A stretch of DNA of 35,112 nt, from positions 1-35,112 of the forward strand of contig JBDOMT010000021.1 in assembly GCA_039831705.1 (NCBI GenBank), read 5' to 3'. This stretch comes from JAJRWS01 sp039831705. Its GTDB lineage: Bacteria; Planctomycetota; Planctomycetia; Pirellulales; Lacipirellulaceae. Shown piece after piece: positions 23,943 to 30,652 of this stretch (position 1 is its first letter; the number at the start of each line of letters is the position of its first letter). The notes below the pieces were generated by a model, which was not told the origin of the DNA, searched no databases, and saw only the letters and a program-made list of their open reading frames with translations. The position numbers were made by a program, and so were the translations under genes.

Positions 23943-25073
23943 TTAAGGAGCCCACACTGCTGGTGATGGCCCCAGCGGCAGGCCGGCGCACAGGTAGTAG
24001 GCTTGTGGGGCGGTCAAGTTGAGCAGGGCATGGAGGTCGACTCCCGTTGCCTGGGGAGATTTGCCCAAATAACTACCCATGAGTGTGCCAAGCATGGTGA
24101 CTGGCTTGTCATATTTTACACAACGCAACTTGTCGAGGTCATGGCCAGACAACGTGGCAACCCGTTCGATGGCCATTTCAATGAAGCCTATCTTGTCGAC
24201 TAAGCCAAGCTCGAGGGCCTGCTGGGCAGTGAAAATCTGCCCGGTGGCAACCTTGTCTAAAGCATCGGCATCGTCCTGAAATTTGGGCCGCCCCTGTCGG
24301 ACAATGTCTTTAAAACGGTCAAAACTGATATCAACCAGCGTTTGCAACATGGCCTGCTGCTCGGTCCGGTCTTCGCTTGAGAGCAAACGGGTGGGGCTTC
24401 CCATCAGTTTATATTTGTGACTGGCAATCGAATCGTCTTTGATATCAAACCGCGTCAGCAAGCCAGACAAATCGTAGTGTGGAATCACCACACCAATGGA
24501 CCCAGTCCAGGTAGTGGGTTCGGCAAAGACCGCCTCGCCCTGGTCACCAACCGCCATTGCCAGGTAGTACCCGCCGCTAGCACACATGCTGCCCATACTC
24601 ACCACCAGCGGCAATTCTCGTTCTTCCATGAGTTTACTCAAGTGGTGGTAGAGATAATCACTGCCTGTGACGGTTCCTCCCGGAGAGTTGATTCTCAATA
24701 CCACGCCCACCACACTGTCATCTCGGCGAACCTGGTCTATTTGCTTTTTGATGAAGCCATCTCCCTCCATGATGGTCCCAGAGACGAGAATGATGGCTAT
24801 TTTCTTATCGCCCGTCTTGCTGAGCGAGTGGTATTTTTCCTGCGGGCCGCCAGGTTCGCTAAAATAGCTTTGATACGCCGCACTGAGTCCCAATAGGCAA
24901 ATAATCACAATTCCCAAGGCCAATACGAGCAGTTTTCCATAGCGACCAAAGAGCGACGGTGGTGACTGCACGACCAATTGGGGAGGCCCCTGATAGCCGG
25001 GCATTCCCTGCGGATGAGAAGGGAGCGGTGAGGAAGGCGTGGAATGGGGATCATCGGGTGGGATCGAGGACAT
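23943..25073 (-). CDS. sppA: Signal peptide peptidase SppA-type (S49 family)
   Basis: S49 peptidases cut leftover signal peptides and other membrane-associated peptides with a Ser-Lys dyad outside the cytoplasmic membrane. The 376-aa product begins with a Pro/Ser-rich cytoplasmic tail (1-43). A single membrane anchor follows at about 47-66 (LLVLALGIVIICLLGLSAAY), then the peptidase domain. Family blocks are IAIILVSGTIMEGDG, VLRINSPGGTVTGSDYLYHHL, the nucleophile Ser166 in MCASGGYYLAM, TGSIGVVIPHYDLSGLL, and Lys222 in SHKYKLMGSPTR. It is the short, single-domain form, as in Bacillus, rather than the double-domain E. coli form. rlmN lies 22 bp downstream on the same strand, so the two are probably cotranscribed. 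Confidence 0.93.
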   Translation of the reverse strand: MSSIPPDDPHSTPSSPLPSHPQGMPGYQGPPQLVVQSPPSLFGRYGKLLVLALGIVIICLLGLSAAYQSYFSEPGGPQEKYHSLSKTGDKKIAIILVSGTIMEGDGFIKKQIDQVRRDDSVVGVVLRINSPGGTVTGSDYLYHHLSKLMEERELPLVVSMGSMCASGGYYLAMAVGDQGEAVFAEPTTWTGSIGVVIPHYDLSGLLTRFDIKDDSIASHKYKLMGSPTRLLSSEDRTEQQAMLQTLVDISFDRFKDIVRQGRPKFQDDADALDKVATGQIFTAQQALELGLVDKIGFIEMAIERVATLSGHDLDKLRCVKYDKPVTMLGTLMGSYLGKSPQATGVDLHALLNLTAPQAYYLCAGLPLGPSPAVWAP

Positions 25074-25101
25074 CGTGATTGCTCCTGGAAAGATGGATAA
25101 T

Positions 25102-25159
25102 GCTAGCCTGAATATTTCATAAACATTCTGCTACGAAGTTTATGGAATATCCAGGCTAC
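25102..25159. repeat. Palindrome with TAGCC-AATATTTCATAAA arms
   Basis: The left arm at 25102-25123 (GCTAGCCTGAATATTTCATA then AA) pairs with the right arm at 25139-25159 with about four mismatches, around a 15-nt loop. It lies between the divergent sppA and isomerase genes. Single arms of the same motif occur at 16508-16527 and, on the minus strand, at 9323-9338. Confidence 0.65.
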
Positions 25160-25320
25160 CACATTGCTGGCAGCCCCACATTCTAGCGGTTTCCGTTTTT
25201 CAGGACAGTCAGCTCTTACAAAGCACTTTCCGTACAGACCGCTACCCGCTAAAGTGACCATGAGAAGTGTGAGTTTCCCATGAATTGGTTGAGGCAAGAT
25301 CTTCAGGAAAGGGTTTTGGC

Positions 25321-26106
25321 GTGATAGTTTGTGCATCACTTGAGTGTTTTCCGGAATTACCAAAAGATGAGGTGCCTGCCACCCTGGTCGAATTACAGTT
25401 TAGCGCTGTTGAAATGCCCCTCCATGAGAATGACGGCTGGATGCGGCCTGCGGACATCCTGGCCAATCCAGAAGGGGCGGTGGATCGGTGCCGAGACATC
25501 CACCGGCTGAATATTGTGGCGCTGAGTTTGGATCAAGGAATTGCCGACCATGGACAATCCATTGCCGACGATCCTGCGGGTGAGGAACTGTACTACCAGC
25601 AATTTTCTGCGTGTGCAAAATTGGCCAAATCGCTGCAGGTGGTTCCACTGATCGTACCCGCAGCCCAGCTGGGGACACCGTTTAACGAAGAAATCGAAAG
25701 ATTGCGCCATCTGGTCAAAATCGCGTCGCTCGAAGGCGTGTTAGTTGCCATGAAAACGCAAATCGGCTGCATGACCGAGGATCCCGATACCGCAGTCGTC
25801 CTTTGTGATAACGTCAAAGGATTGGGGTTGGCACTCGATCCAAGTCATTATCTGACCGGGCCGTGGCAAGGCCGTGATATCTCCAAAGTGATGCCCTACG
25901 TTTACCACGTGAGCCTGCGTGATTCGACCAAAAACGATTTGCAAGTACGCGTGGGAAAAGGTGAGGTCGACTATGGGCGGCTTATTTCCGATTTGGAAAA
26001 GGTAGGATACAACCGTGCTTTGTCGGTTCACATGACGCCCATCGAGGGCTTTGAGCATCGAGCCGAGATGCGCAAGATGCGGCTGCTGCTGGAAAGCTTG
26101 CTTTAG
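25321..26106 (+). CDS. Sugar phosphate isomerase/epimerase-like TIM-barrel protein
   Basis: The 261-aa product resembles the xylose isomerase-like TIM-barrel superfamily, a metal-dependent fold used by many sugar and inositol isomerases and epimerases. Supporting blocks are LVELQFSAVEMPLHEND near the first strands, VALSLDQGIADHG, VPLIVPAAQLGTP, GVLVAMKTQIGCMTEDP, LGLALDPSHYLTGPW, VYHVSLRDST and the GKGEVDYGRLISDLEKVGYN motif near the end. Acidic and histidine residues at strand ends fit metal binding. The GTG at 25321 has an AGGAAAGGG site 7 bases before it and starts directly with the first strand. A TTG further up (25285) would add 12 residues and has no such support. It lies beside element B (26111-26212). 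The substrate is unknown. Confidence 0.8.
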   Translation: MIVCASLECFPELPKDEVPATLVELQFSAVEMPLHENDGWMRPADILANPEGAVDRCRDIHRLNIVALSLDQGIADHGQSIADDPAGEELYYQQFSACAKLAKSLQVVPLIVPAAQLGTPFNEEIERLRHLVKIASLEGVLVAMKTQIGCMTEDPDTAVVLCDNVKGLGLALDPSHYLTGPWQGRDISKVMPYVYHVSLRDSTKNDLQVRVGKGEVDYGRLISDLEKVGYNRALSVHMTPIEGFEHRAEMRKMRLLLESLL

Positions 26107-26110
26107 TTTG

Positions 26111-26212
26111 GCCAAATCGAACTTGGTGAGCTGTCGCGGTTACGTTGGGTTGGAGTGGCTCGTCGATTGCGCGACAGCTCACCAAGATTCGTTTGGCAAG
26201 GGACGCAAGCGA
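26111..26212. repeat. Structured element, copy B (17-bp stem with variable core)
   Basis: The left arm at 26122-26138 (CTTGG TGAGCTGT CGCG) pairs perfectly with 26170-26186 around a 31-nt loop that shares AGTGGCT with copy A. Outer GCCAAA (26111-26116) can pair with TTTGGC (26192-26197). ATTCGTTTGGC and GGGACGCAAGCGATG on the 3' side match copy A at 14699-14814. The element starts 5 bases after the stop codon of the isomerase-like gene. Confidence 0.85.
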
Positions 26213-26301
26213 TGGGGTTCGCCAGAATCGCGGTGACGTTTGATTGAAGTGGTAAATCATTTGCGCGACGTTTGAACCGGGCTGAATCCTAATAATACGA
26301 G

Positions 26302-26359
26302 CACGAAGCGCAAGCGAGTGGGTCATTGCGACTGCCAGATGACTGACTGACGCTTCGTG
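26302..26359. repeat. CACGAAGCG hairpin followed by GCAAGCGAGTG
   Basis: CACGAAGCG (26302-26310) pairs exactly with CGCTTCGTG (26351-26359). Inside, GTCAT (26322-26326) can pair with ATGAC (26339-26343). A T-rich stretch follows, so it could end transcripts. Strings of the type CGAAGCGCAAGCGAGTG are common between planctomycete genes; that is background knowledge, not a search result. Confidence 0.55.
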
Positions 26360-26602
26360 TTTGCTATTTTAATTCCAACGCCTTTTCAAACGATCATTCA
26401 CCTATCAACCCAGAGAGAGCCCCACTGCTTTCAGGCCAATTTGTACCGCTCTGGGTTTAAAATCGTTCCCCATTCCACACTTTTTCCGATACTTTTACCA
26501 TTGGGTGGGGTTGATTCTCTGTGTGGCCGCGGCTGAGAATGGGGGCGGTCTGTTTTAGCCATGTTTTAGCCATCGCCAACCCATAGAAATCCGGCCAACT
26601 GC

Positions 26603-27247
26603 GTGATTACCGAATCGACCGCCCAGCGCTACACGCTGCAAGATCCAGATGTTCGCTTGATGCTACAGGTACGTGATGACGACGCTTCGGCGTTCGAAGA
26701 GCTCATGCTGCGCTACCAGAATCGGATGGTATCGCTCATGGCTCGCTTGGTAGGTCGGCCCGATATGGCCGAAGATCTGGCTCAGGACGTCTTTTTGCGT
26801 GTTTATCGTGCACGCAAGCGTTATGTGCCCGGGTCTAAATTTTCCACCTGGCTCTACACGATTGCACACAATGTTGCAGCCAACTCACTGCGATCTTTGT
26901 CCCGTCGTAAAGAAATCAATCTGGCTCCTCAATTTAGCGGCGAGTTGGTTGGCAACCCTATGGATCTGGCAGCGGTCGCAGCAAGTGGGTTAATGCCTAC
27001 GCGGCAACTGGACAAGGCAGAATTGTGCGAAGTGGTAAAACTGGCAGTAGCAACCTTGAGCGAACGGCAACGAATGGCTGTGATACTCAATAAATTTGAA
27101 CATCTCAGCTACGATGAAATTGCCGAGATAATGCAACTCAGCCCGCCAGCTGTCAAATCGTTATTGTCCCGTGCACGAGCCAACCTCCGTGACATCTTGG
27201 AACCCTACCTGAATCACGGAACCGAGAAGCGTGAAGGGAAATCATGA
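26603..27247 (+). CDS. ECF-type RNA polymerase sigma factor
   Basis: The 214-aa product is a second ECF sigma factor. Region 2 covers about 30-105 (FEELMLRYQNRMVSLMARLVG, DMAEDLAQDVFLRVYRARKRY, FSTWLYTIAHNVAANSLRSLSRR). Region 4 covers about 145-200 (LSERQRMAVILNKFEHLSYDEI, then LSPPAVKSLLSRARANLRDIL). A longer linker of about 40 residues joins them. The DAEDLAQDVFLRVYRARKRY-type text is seen in many planctomycete ECF sigmas. The start is GTG at 26603, with no strong ribosome-binding site. The stop codon overlaps the ATG of the next gene (ATGA), which ties translation of the two and marks the product at 27244 as its likely anti-sigma partner. Confidence 0.95.
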   Translation: MITESTAQRYTLQDPDVRLMLQVRDDDASAFEELMLRYQNRMVSLMARLVGRPDMAEDLAQDVFLRVYRARKRYVPGSKFSTWLYTIAHNVAANSLRSLSRRKEINLAPQFSGELVGNPMDLAAVAASGLMPTRQLDKAELCEVVKLAVATLSERQRMAVILNKFEHLSYDEIAEIMQLSPPAVKSLLSRARANLRDILEPYLNHGTEKREGKS

Positions 27248-28824
27248 CCAAGACGGATTCTCATCACTCGCAGACTGCGTACGAAGAAATTGTTGCTTAC
27301 CTGGATGGCGAACTGCCAGAAGTGGAAATTGCTCAAGTGGAACAAAAGCTTTCCACCAATGAAACCTATCGTCGTCATATGCAGGGTTTCGATCGGGTTT
27401 GGTCGACTTTGGACGAATTGCCGGGGATGACGGCGGGAGACTCATTTTCTAAAACCACCATAGAAATCGTGGCCAATGCGGCTGAGCAAGAAGTGCAACA
27501 ACGAACCGAAGCGTTACCTCGACTGCGACGAAATCATACCCTGGCCAACAGCATCTGGGTGATCGCTGCTGCCCTATTGGGATACCTGGGCTATCGCACG
27601 CTCCGCCACGATCCGAATGAGATGTTGATTGCCGACTTACCTGTGATTGAACACGTCGATATATATTCGCAATTTCAGAGCATTGATTTTTTACGCCAAT
27701 TGCGAACCGCGTTGGGAGACGATGATTGGATCGTTAATAGACAACCCGATTCGTTGGAGCCAACCGAACCAATGCATCAACCCTCTCTATTTGATCAAAA
27801 CTTATCGACCGACGGTCGTCATCTCTGGATCTACCAATTGACACACGACCATCGATTGACATTGCGTTCCAAATACAACCGCTTTCATGCTTTTACGCCT
27901 GATCACCAGGAGAGTCTGCGACAGTTACATCATCAGTTGATTGTTGCAAAGGATACCACCCAACTACAAAAGGTCATGTTCCAGTATCAGCAATGGTTGG
28001 ATGACCAGCCCTCCAGTCGGCGCTTTGAATTGCGCGAGATGCCTGAAAAGTCGCGTGTGCAGTCTACCGCTCGGCAAGTCTTAGAGAACCGGAGAAAAAT
28101 CGCCTTGCAATTGACCGATGAACAGATACAAGAAATGCAGAATTACATCCTGCACCACTTGCCTAAAATTCGCGAACGTATCCATGCCGAAATGAGCCCT
28201 AGAGAACGTCGGGCCATGTCGTCGCTGGATGGTACCAAGCGAACTTGGGCACAACTGCGTCTCATGATGCATCGCACCGACATGGCTGAAATGTTAGGTA
28301 GCACCATCATGGAAAAATTGACTCTCAAACAGCGTCAGCAATTCCAAAAATTATCGCGACAGGATCAAATGTGGAACATTTTCACGTGGTTGCGCTCCGA
28401 CAAATTCAAAAATAAAGGCAACGGCCGACGAGAAATTTTGGGCGAACAAGATTTGGAAGACTTCTTTGCTGAGGAATTAGACGCAGCCCAGCGGCAAGAA
28501 CTTCTGACTCTACCACGGGATGTCATGCACAAGCGACTGGAACGGCTCTATTGGGGCATGGAGGATCGGCCCCATTCGAGGTCTGGAGTTACTACAGATC
28601 AGCGTCTGAGACCTACAGATCGGCATTTCCAAGATGGCCGACGAAATGACCGACCGGGACCGCCTCCCCGACATCTACCTCGTAATGGATTTCGCCCTCC
28701 TGAGCACGGCTCTCATGACAGACCCGCTCATGACAGGGGTCCTCCGGGTCTCCGCGGTTCCAGAGATCACAGCACCAAACCAAACATTACTGGCAAGAGT
28801 ACGCCCAACCGGGAAGTGCCATAA
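27244..28824 (+). CDS. Large membrane anti-sigma-like protein
   Basis: The 526-aa protein overlaps the sigma gene by four bases (ATGA). Residues 10-60 look like an anti-sigma helical domain (YEEIVAYLDGELPEVEIAQVEQKLSTNE) without the zinc motif. A membrane helix lies at about 100-118 (SIWVIAAALLGYLGYRTL). The part beyond the membrane is unusually big, about 400 residues. A mixed region (125-215) comes first, then a long charged helical region (about 230-435: LQKVMFQYQQWLDDQPSSRRFELREM, LTDEQIQEMQNYILHHLPKIRERI). The end is a Pro/Arg/Asp/His/Gly-rich tail (about 440-526), probably disordered. The helical region recalls periplasmic metal or stress sensors of the heavy-metal resistance type only in its repeated helix pattern. 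I do not claim this. The gene converges with the FliL-like gene at 28830. Confidence 0.8.
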   Translation: MTKTDSHHSQTAYEEIVAYLDGELPEVEIAQVEQKLSTNETYRRHMQGFDRVWSTLDELPGMTAGDSFSKTTIEIVANAAEQEVQQRTEALPRLRRNHTLANSIWVIAAALLGYLGYRTLRHDPNEMLIADLPVIEHVDIYSQFQSIDFLRQLRTALGDDDWIVNRQPDSLEPTEPMHQPSLFDQNLSTDGRHLWIYQLTHDHRLTLRSKYNRFHAFTPDHQESLRQLHHQLIVAKDTTQLQKVMFQYQQWLDDQPSSRRFELREMPEKSRVQSTARQVLENRRKIALQLTDEQIQEMQNYILHHLPKIRERIHAEMSPRERRAMSSLDGTKRTWAQLRLMMHRTDMAEMLGSTIMEKLTLKQRQQFQKLSRQDQMWNIFTWLRSDKFKNKGNGRREILGEQDLEDFFAEELDAAQRQELLTLPRDVMHKRLERLYWGMEDRPHSRSGVTTDQRLRPTDRHFQDGRRNDRPGPPPRHLPRNGFRPPEHGSHDRPAHDRGPPGLRGSRDHSTKPNITGKSTPNREVP

Positions 28825-28829
28825 AAAAT

Positions 28830-29276
28830 TTATTGCGACCTGAGTGAAAAACGATAGAAACCAACTGCCTGCATTGCCTGATCTTCAAGCAGGTCATTGA
28901 CAACCTGTTCAATTTTCGCCCGAAGTGTATCGAGTTTGGGTTGTTGTAATTCTTTGGCCCCCAATTCTCGTACGGTGATGAGCATCTGATGCCTCAGCTT
29001 CGGTCCATTTTGTTCGATGGTCTGGGATACCTTTTTGTAGTTGCCATGAGACACTCGACCAAAGGCATGAAAATCGACCACCAGAGAAGAAGTCGATCGG
29101 GGCCGGTATGGCAAGGTAACTCGAAACTCCCCCAAATCTATCTCTTCCAGTCGCGTGAGCCCGACAAGCTCTTTTCGTGATGAAATGATGTCATCTGCCT
29201 GGTAGCAACCTGCCAGTAGACTCATGCCAATCAGGAGCACCATGACAGCCATTTTCTGCGTGGTCGGATTTGTCAT
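28830..29276 (-). CDS. Lipoprotein with FliL-like region
   Basis: From the ATG at 29276 the 148-aa product has a signal peptide with a perfect lipobox (MAVMVLLIGMSLLAGC). The mature part, LGEFRVTLPYRPRSTSSLVVDFHAFGRV, then an amphipathic stretch and LDTLRAKIEQVVNDLLEDQAMQAVGFYRFSL, follows the plan of flagellar FliL periplasmic domains. These have a beta strand giving a self-contained inner-membrane ring subunit, a helix pair, and a final strand with FxxF. FliL normally has a membrane helix, not a lipid anchor. A GTG at 29309 would add 11 residues. It is divergent from two related genes at 29459 and 29959. Role is not known; the FliL likeness is by pattern only. Confidence 0.65.
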   Translation of the reverse strand: MTNPTTQKMAVMVLLIGMSLLAGCYQADDIISSRKELVGLTRLEEIDLGEFRVTLPYRPRSTSSLVVDFHAFGRVSHGNYKKVSQTIEQNGPKLRHQMLITVRELGAKELQQPKLDTLRAKIEQVVNDLLEDQAMQAVGFYRFSLRSQ

Positions 29277-29425
29277 TGCAATCGGAAAAATCGCTAGGGT
29301 TTGATTCACACCGTACTTCTAATACAAGCATAGGTCACTCTATCATCCGTTTCGTCGCGAGGCCCCGTAGCCAACCGAGGAAATGGTTTTCTGGCAATTA
29401 TTAGAGTTTGTAGTATGTTTTAATA

Positions 29426-29462
29426 GGAAAAACATCACTCCATGGTCAACGAAACCACATGA
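29426..29462 (+). promoter_or_regulatory. Six-codon leader frame coupled to the gene at 29459
   Basis: AGGAAA (29426-29431) is followed after 10 bases by ATG (29442), opening the frame MVNETT. Its TGA at 29460-29462 overlaps the ATG (29459-29461) of the downstream gene as ATGA. The downstream ATG has no ribosome-binding site of its own at normal distance, so translation by coupling is plausible. Confidence 0.35.
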
Positions 29463-29959
29463 CCCGTTACAGCAATCTACCAAAGAACCAAGACAAAAAG
29501 TTCAGGGGCTACGTCGCCCTACTGCCGATGGTCTGTCTCCTGCTTGGCTGCGGTGACAAGATTGAGGTGGAACTGTCAGATTACTTAGAAGAAATCGAAT
29601 TCGTAGCTCCGCTCAATTCAACCGTGGAAGTCCCTTTGGGTGAATACTCTATTCCTATTTCGGTACTACCCAATGATGAGAACCAAGAAGTGGCAATTAG
29701 ATGGATTTGCATGAAATTTGAATTGCATGCGGTGGTGACCAATGAAAACCAATCCAGGGTCGAGGCGGCTCTATCGCAAAATCGGGGCCTCTATCGTGAT
29801 GGTGTACTGAAAATATGTCGGAGTGCAACACTCGATGATGTAACCCACCCGAATCTTACTGCGATTAAGTTACGCCTGACCGATCTCTCGAGAACTCTCT
29901 TGGGTAAAAAAGATATTCGTCAACTCCTGTGTACAAGCATCATAACCGAGGCCATTTAA
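29459..29959 (+). CDS. Lipoprotein with FliL-like region
   Basis: The 166-aa product has a signal peptide and lipobox (VALLPMVCLLLGC, Cys about 31). The mature protein repeats the plan of its two neighbours. A strand-rich part (VEVPLGEYSIPISVLPNDENQEVAIRWICMKFELHAVV) comes first. A helical stretch in which LKICRSATLDDVTHPNLTAIKLRL matches the LITVREL-KELQQPKLDTLRAKI and VITAVRNADTKDFKESDLKKL blocks of the others follows, and then a final strand. This block corresponds to the ALRDxLIxLLSxKTxxDL region of FliL proteins. Its stop overlaps the ATG of the next gene (TAATG), so the two are cotranslated. Function is unknown; the shared architecture with FliL is an inference. Confidence 0.7.
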   Translation: MTRYSNLPKNQDKKFRGYVALLPMVCLLLGCGDKIEVELSDYLEEIEFVAPLNSTVEVPLGEYSIPISVLPNDENQEVAIRWICMKFELHAVVTNENQSRVEAALSQNRGLYRDGVLKICRSATLDDVTHPNLTAIKLRLTDLSRTLLGKKDIRQLLCTSIITEAI

Positions 29960-30468
29960 TGGATCACCAGGACGCGCTCAACTCAACTTGCCCATCGGTC
30001 AATATGCATCGTTTGTTCACAATCGGCTTTCGCATGGTTTTGCTGTTGGCCCTCAGTGGATTTTCTGCCGAAAGGGCAATTCCAGCGGAAAGCAACTCGG
30101 CTACACCCGCAGAGTCCACTAAACCAGTTTCAGCCGAAGAGACGGTCAGTAGAATCTATGAACTGGGATATTTTCATGTGCGTCAACTACGACCAACACG
30201 TAATGAAATGATCGATTTGAAATTTGAATTGCATCTATTAATGCCAGAGAAGGCACAGGAATTCGGTTTGGAAACGCGGTTAAACCAATGGAATCGACGC
30301 TTGCGTGACCAGGTGATTACGGCCGTTCGCAATGCCGATACAAAGGATTTCAAGGAATCGGATCTGAAAAAACTACAGCGCATGATACAATTGCGAATTA
30401 ACCGGCTGCTAAAATCTATCCGAATTAAGGAAATTTACATCACCCAATTCGAATTCGTACTGCAGTAA
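29959..30468 (+). CDS. Exported protein with FliL-like region
   Basis: The 169-aa product starts at the ATG that overlaps the preceding stop (TAATG). A hydrophobic signal segment (FRMVLLLALSGFSAERAIPA) lies at about 25-45, without a lipobox cysteine. A linker follows, then YFHVRQLRPTRNEMIDLKFELHLLMP, LNQWNRRLRDQVITAVRNADTKDFKESDLKKLQRMIQLRINRLL and the terminal strand IKEIYITQFEFVLQ. The last part closely follows the FliL ending, where a strand and FTEFVVQ-like residues close the domain. Of the three related genes it is the best FliL match. An internal ATG at 30004 just before the hydrophobic part is an alternative start. No other flagellar genes are within 26 kb, so a flagellar role is uncertain. 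Confidence 0.7.
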   Translation: MDHQDALNSTCPSVNMHRLFTIGFRMVLLLALSGFSAERAIPAESNSATPAESTKPVSAEETVSRIYELGYFHVRQLRPTRNEMIDLKFELHLLMPEKAQEFGLETRLNQWNRRLRDQVITAVRNADTKDFKESDLKKLQRMIQLRINRLLKSIRIKEIYITQFEFVLQ

Positions 30469-30479
30469 CTAAGATTTTT

Positions 30480-30550
30480 ACGCAGAGGACGCGGAGGTCC
30501 GCAAAGTTGAGTTAATACCTCTTCTCTACGGACCTCCGCGTCCTCTGCGT
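30480..30550. repeat. Perfect 22-bp hairpin with ACGCAGAGGACGCGG arms
   Basis: The arm at 30480-30501 (ACGCAGAGGACGCGGAGGTC then CG) pairs with 30529-30550 without a mismatch around a 27-nt loop. Arms based on GCAGAGGACGCGGAG are widespread in planctomycete and related genomes (background knowledge). It lies 12 bases after the FliL-like gene stop and could also terminate that transcript. Confidence 0.75.
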
Positions 30551-30652
30551 TATATTTCTTCTACCCCATCATGTACTGTCGTCATTCCGTAACATGTTTG
30601 CTTATAATGGGATTCATTCCCGGCATCTATCCACTATTGCTTGAATCCCCTC

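Larger units (their letters stand above)
26107..26602. other. Intergenic region with structured element B and a second hairpin
   Basis: No gene is supported in these 496 bases. They contain element B (26111-26212) and a CACGAAGCG hairpin (26302-26359). The last 150 bases before the sigma gene are probably promoter DNA. I could not find a convincing -35/-10 pair there. Confidence 0.6.

Noticed and set aside
25285..25320. TTG start for the isomerase-like gene
   Set aside because: The AGGAAAGGG site lies between this TTG and the GTG at 25321, and the extra residues precede the first strand without family character.
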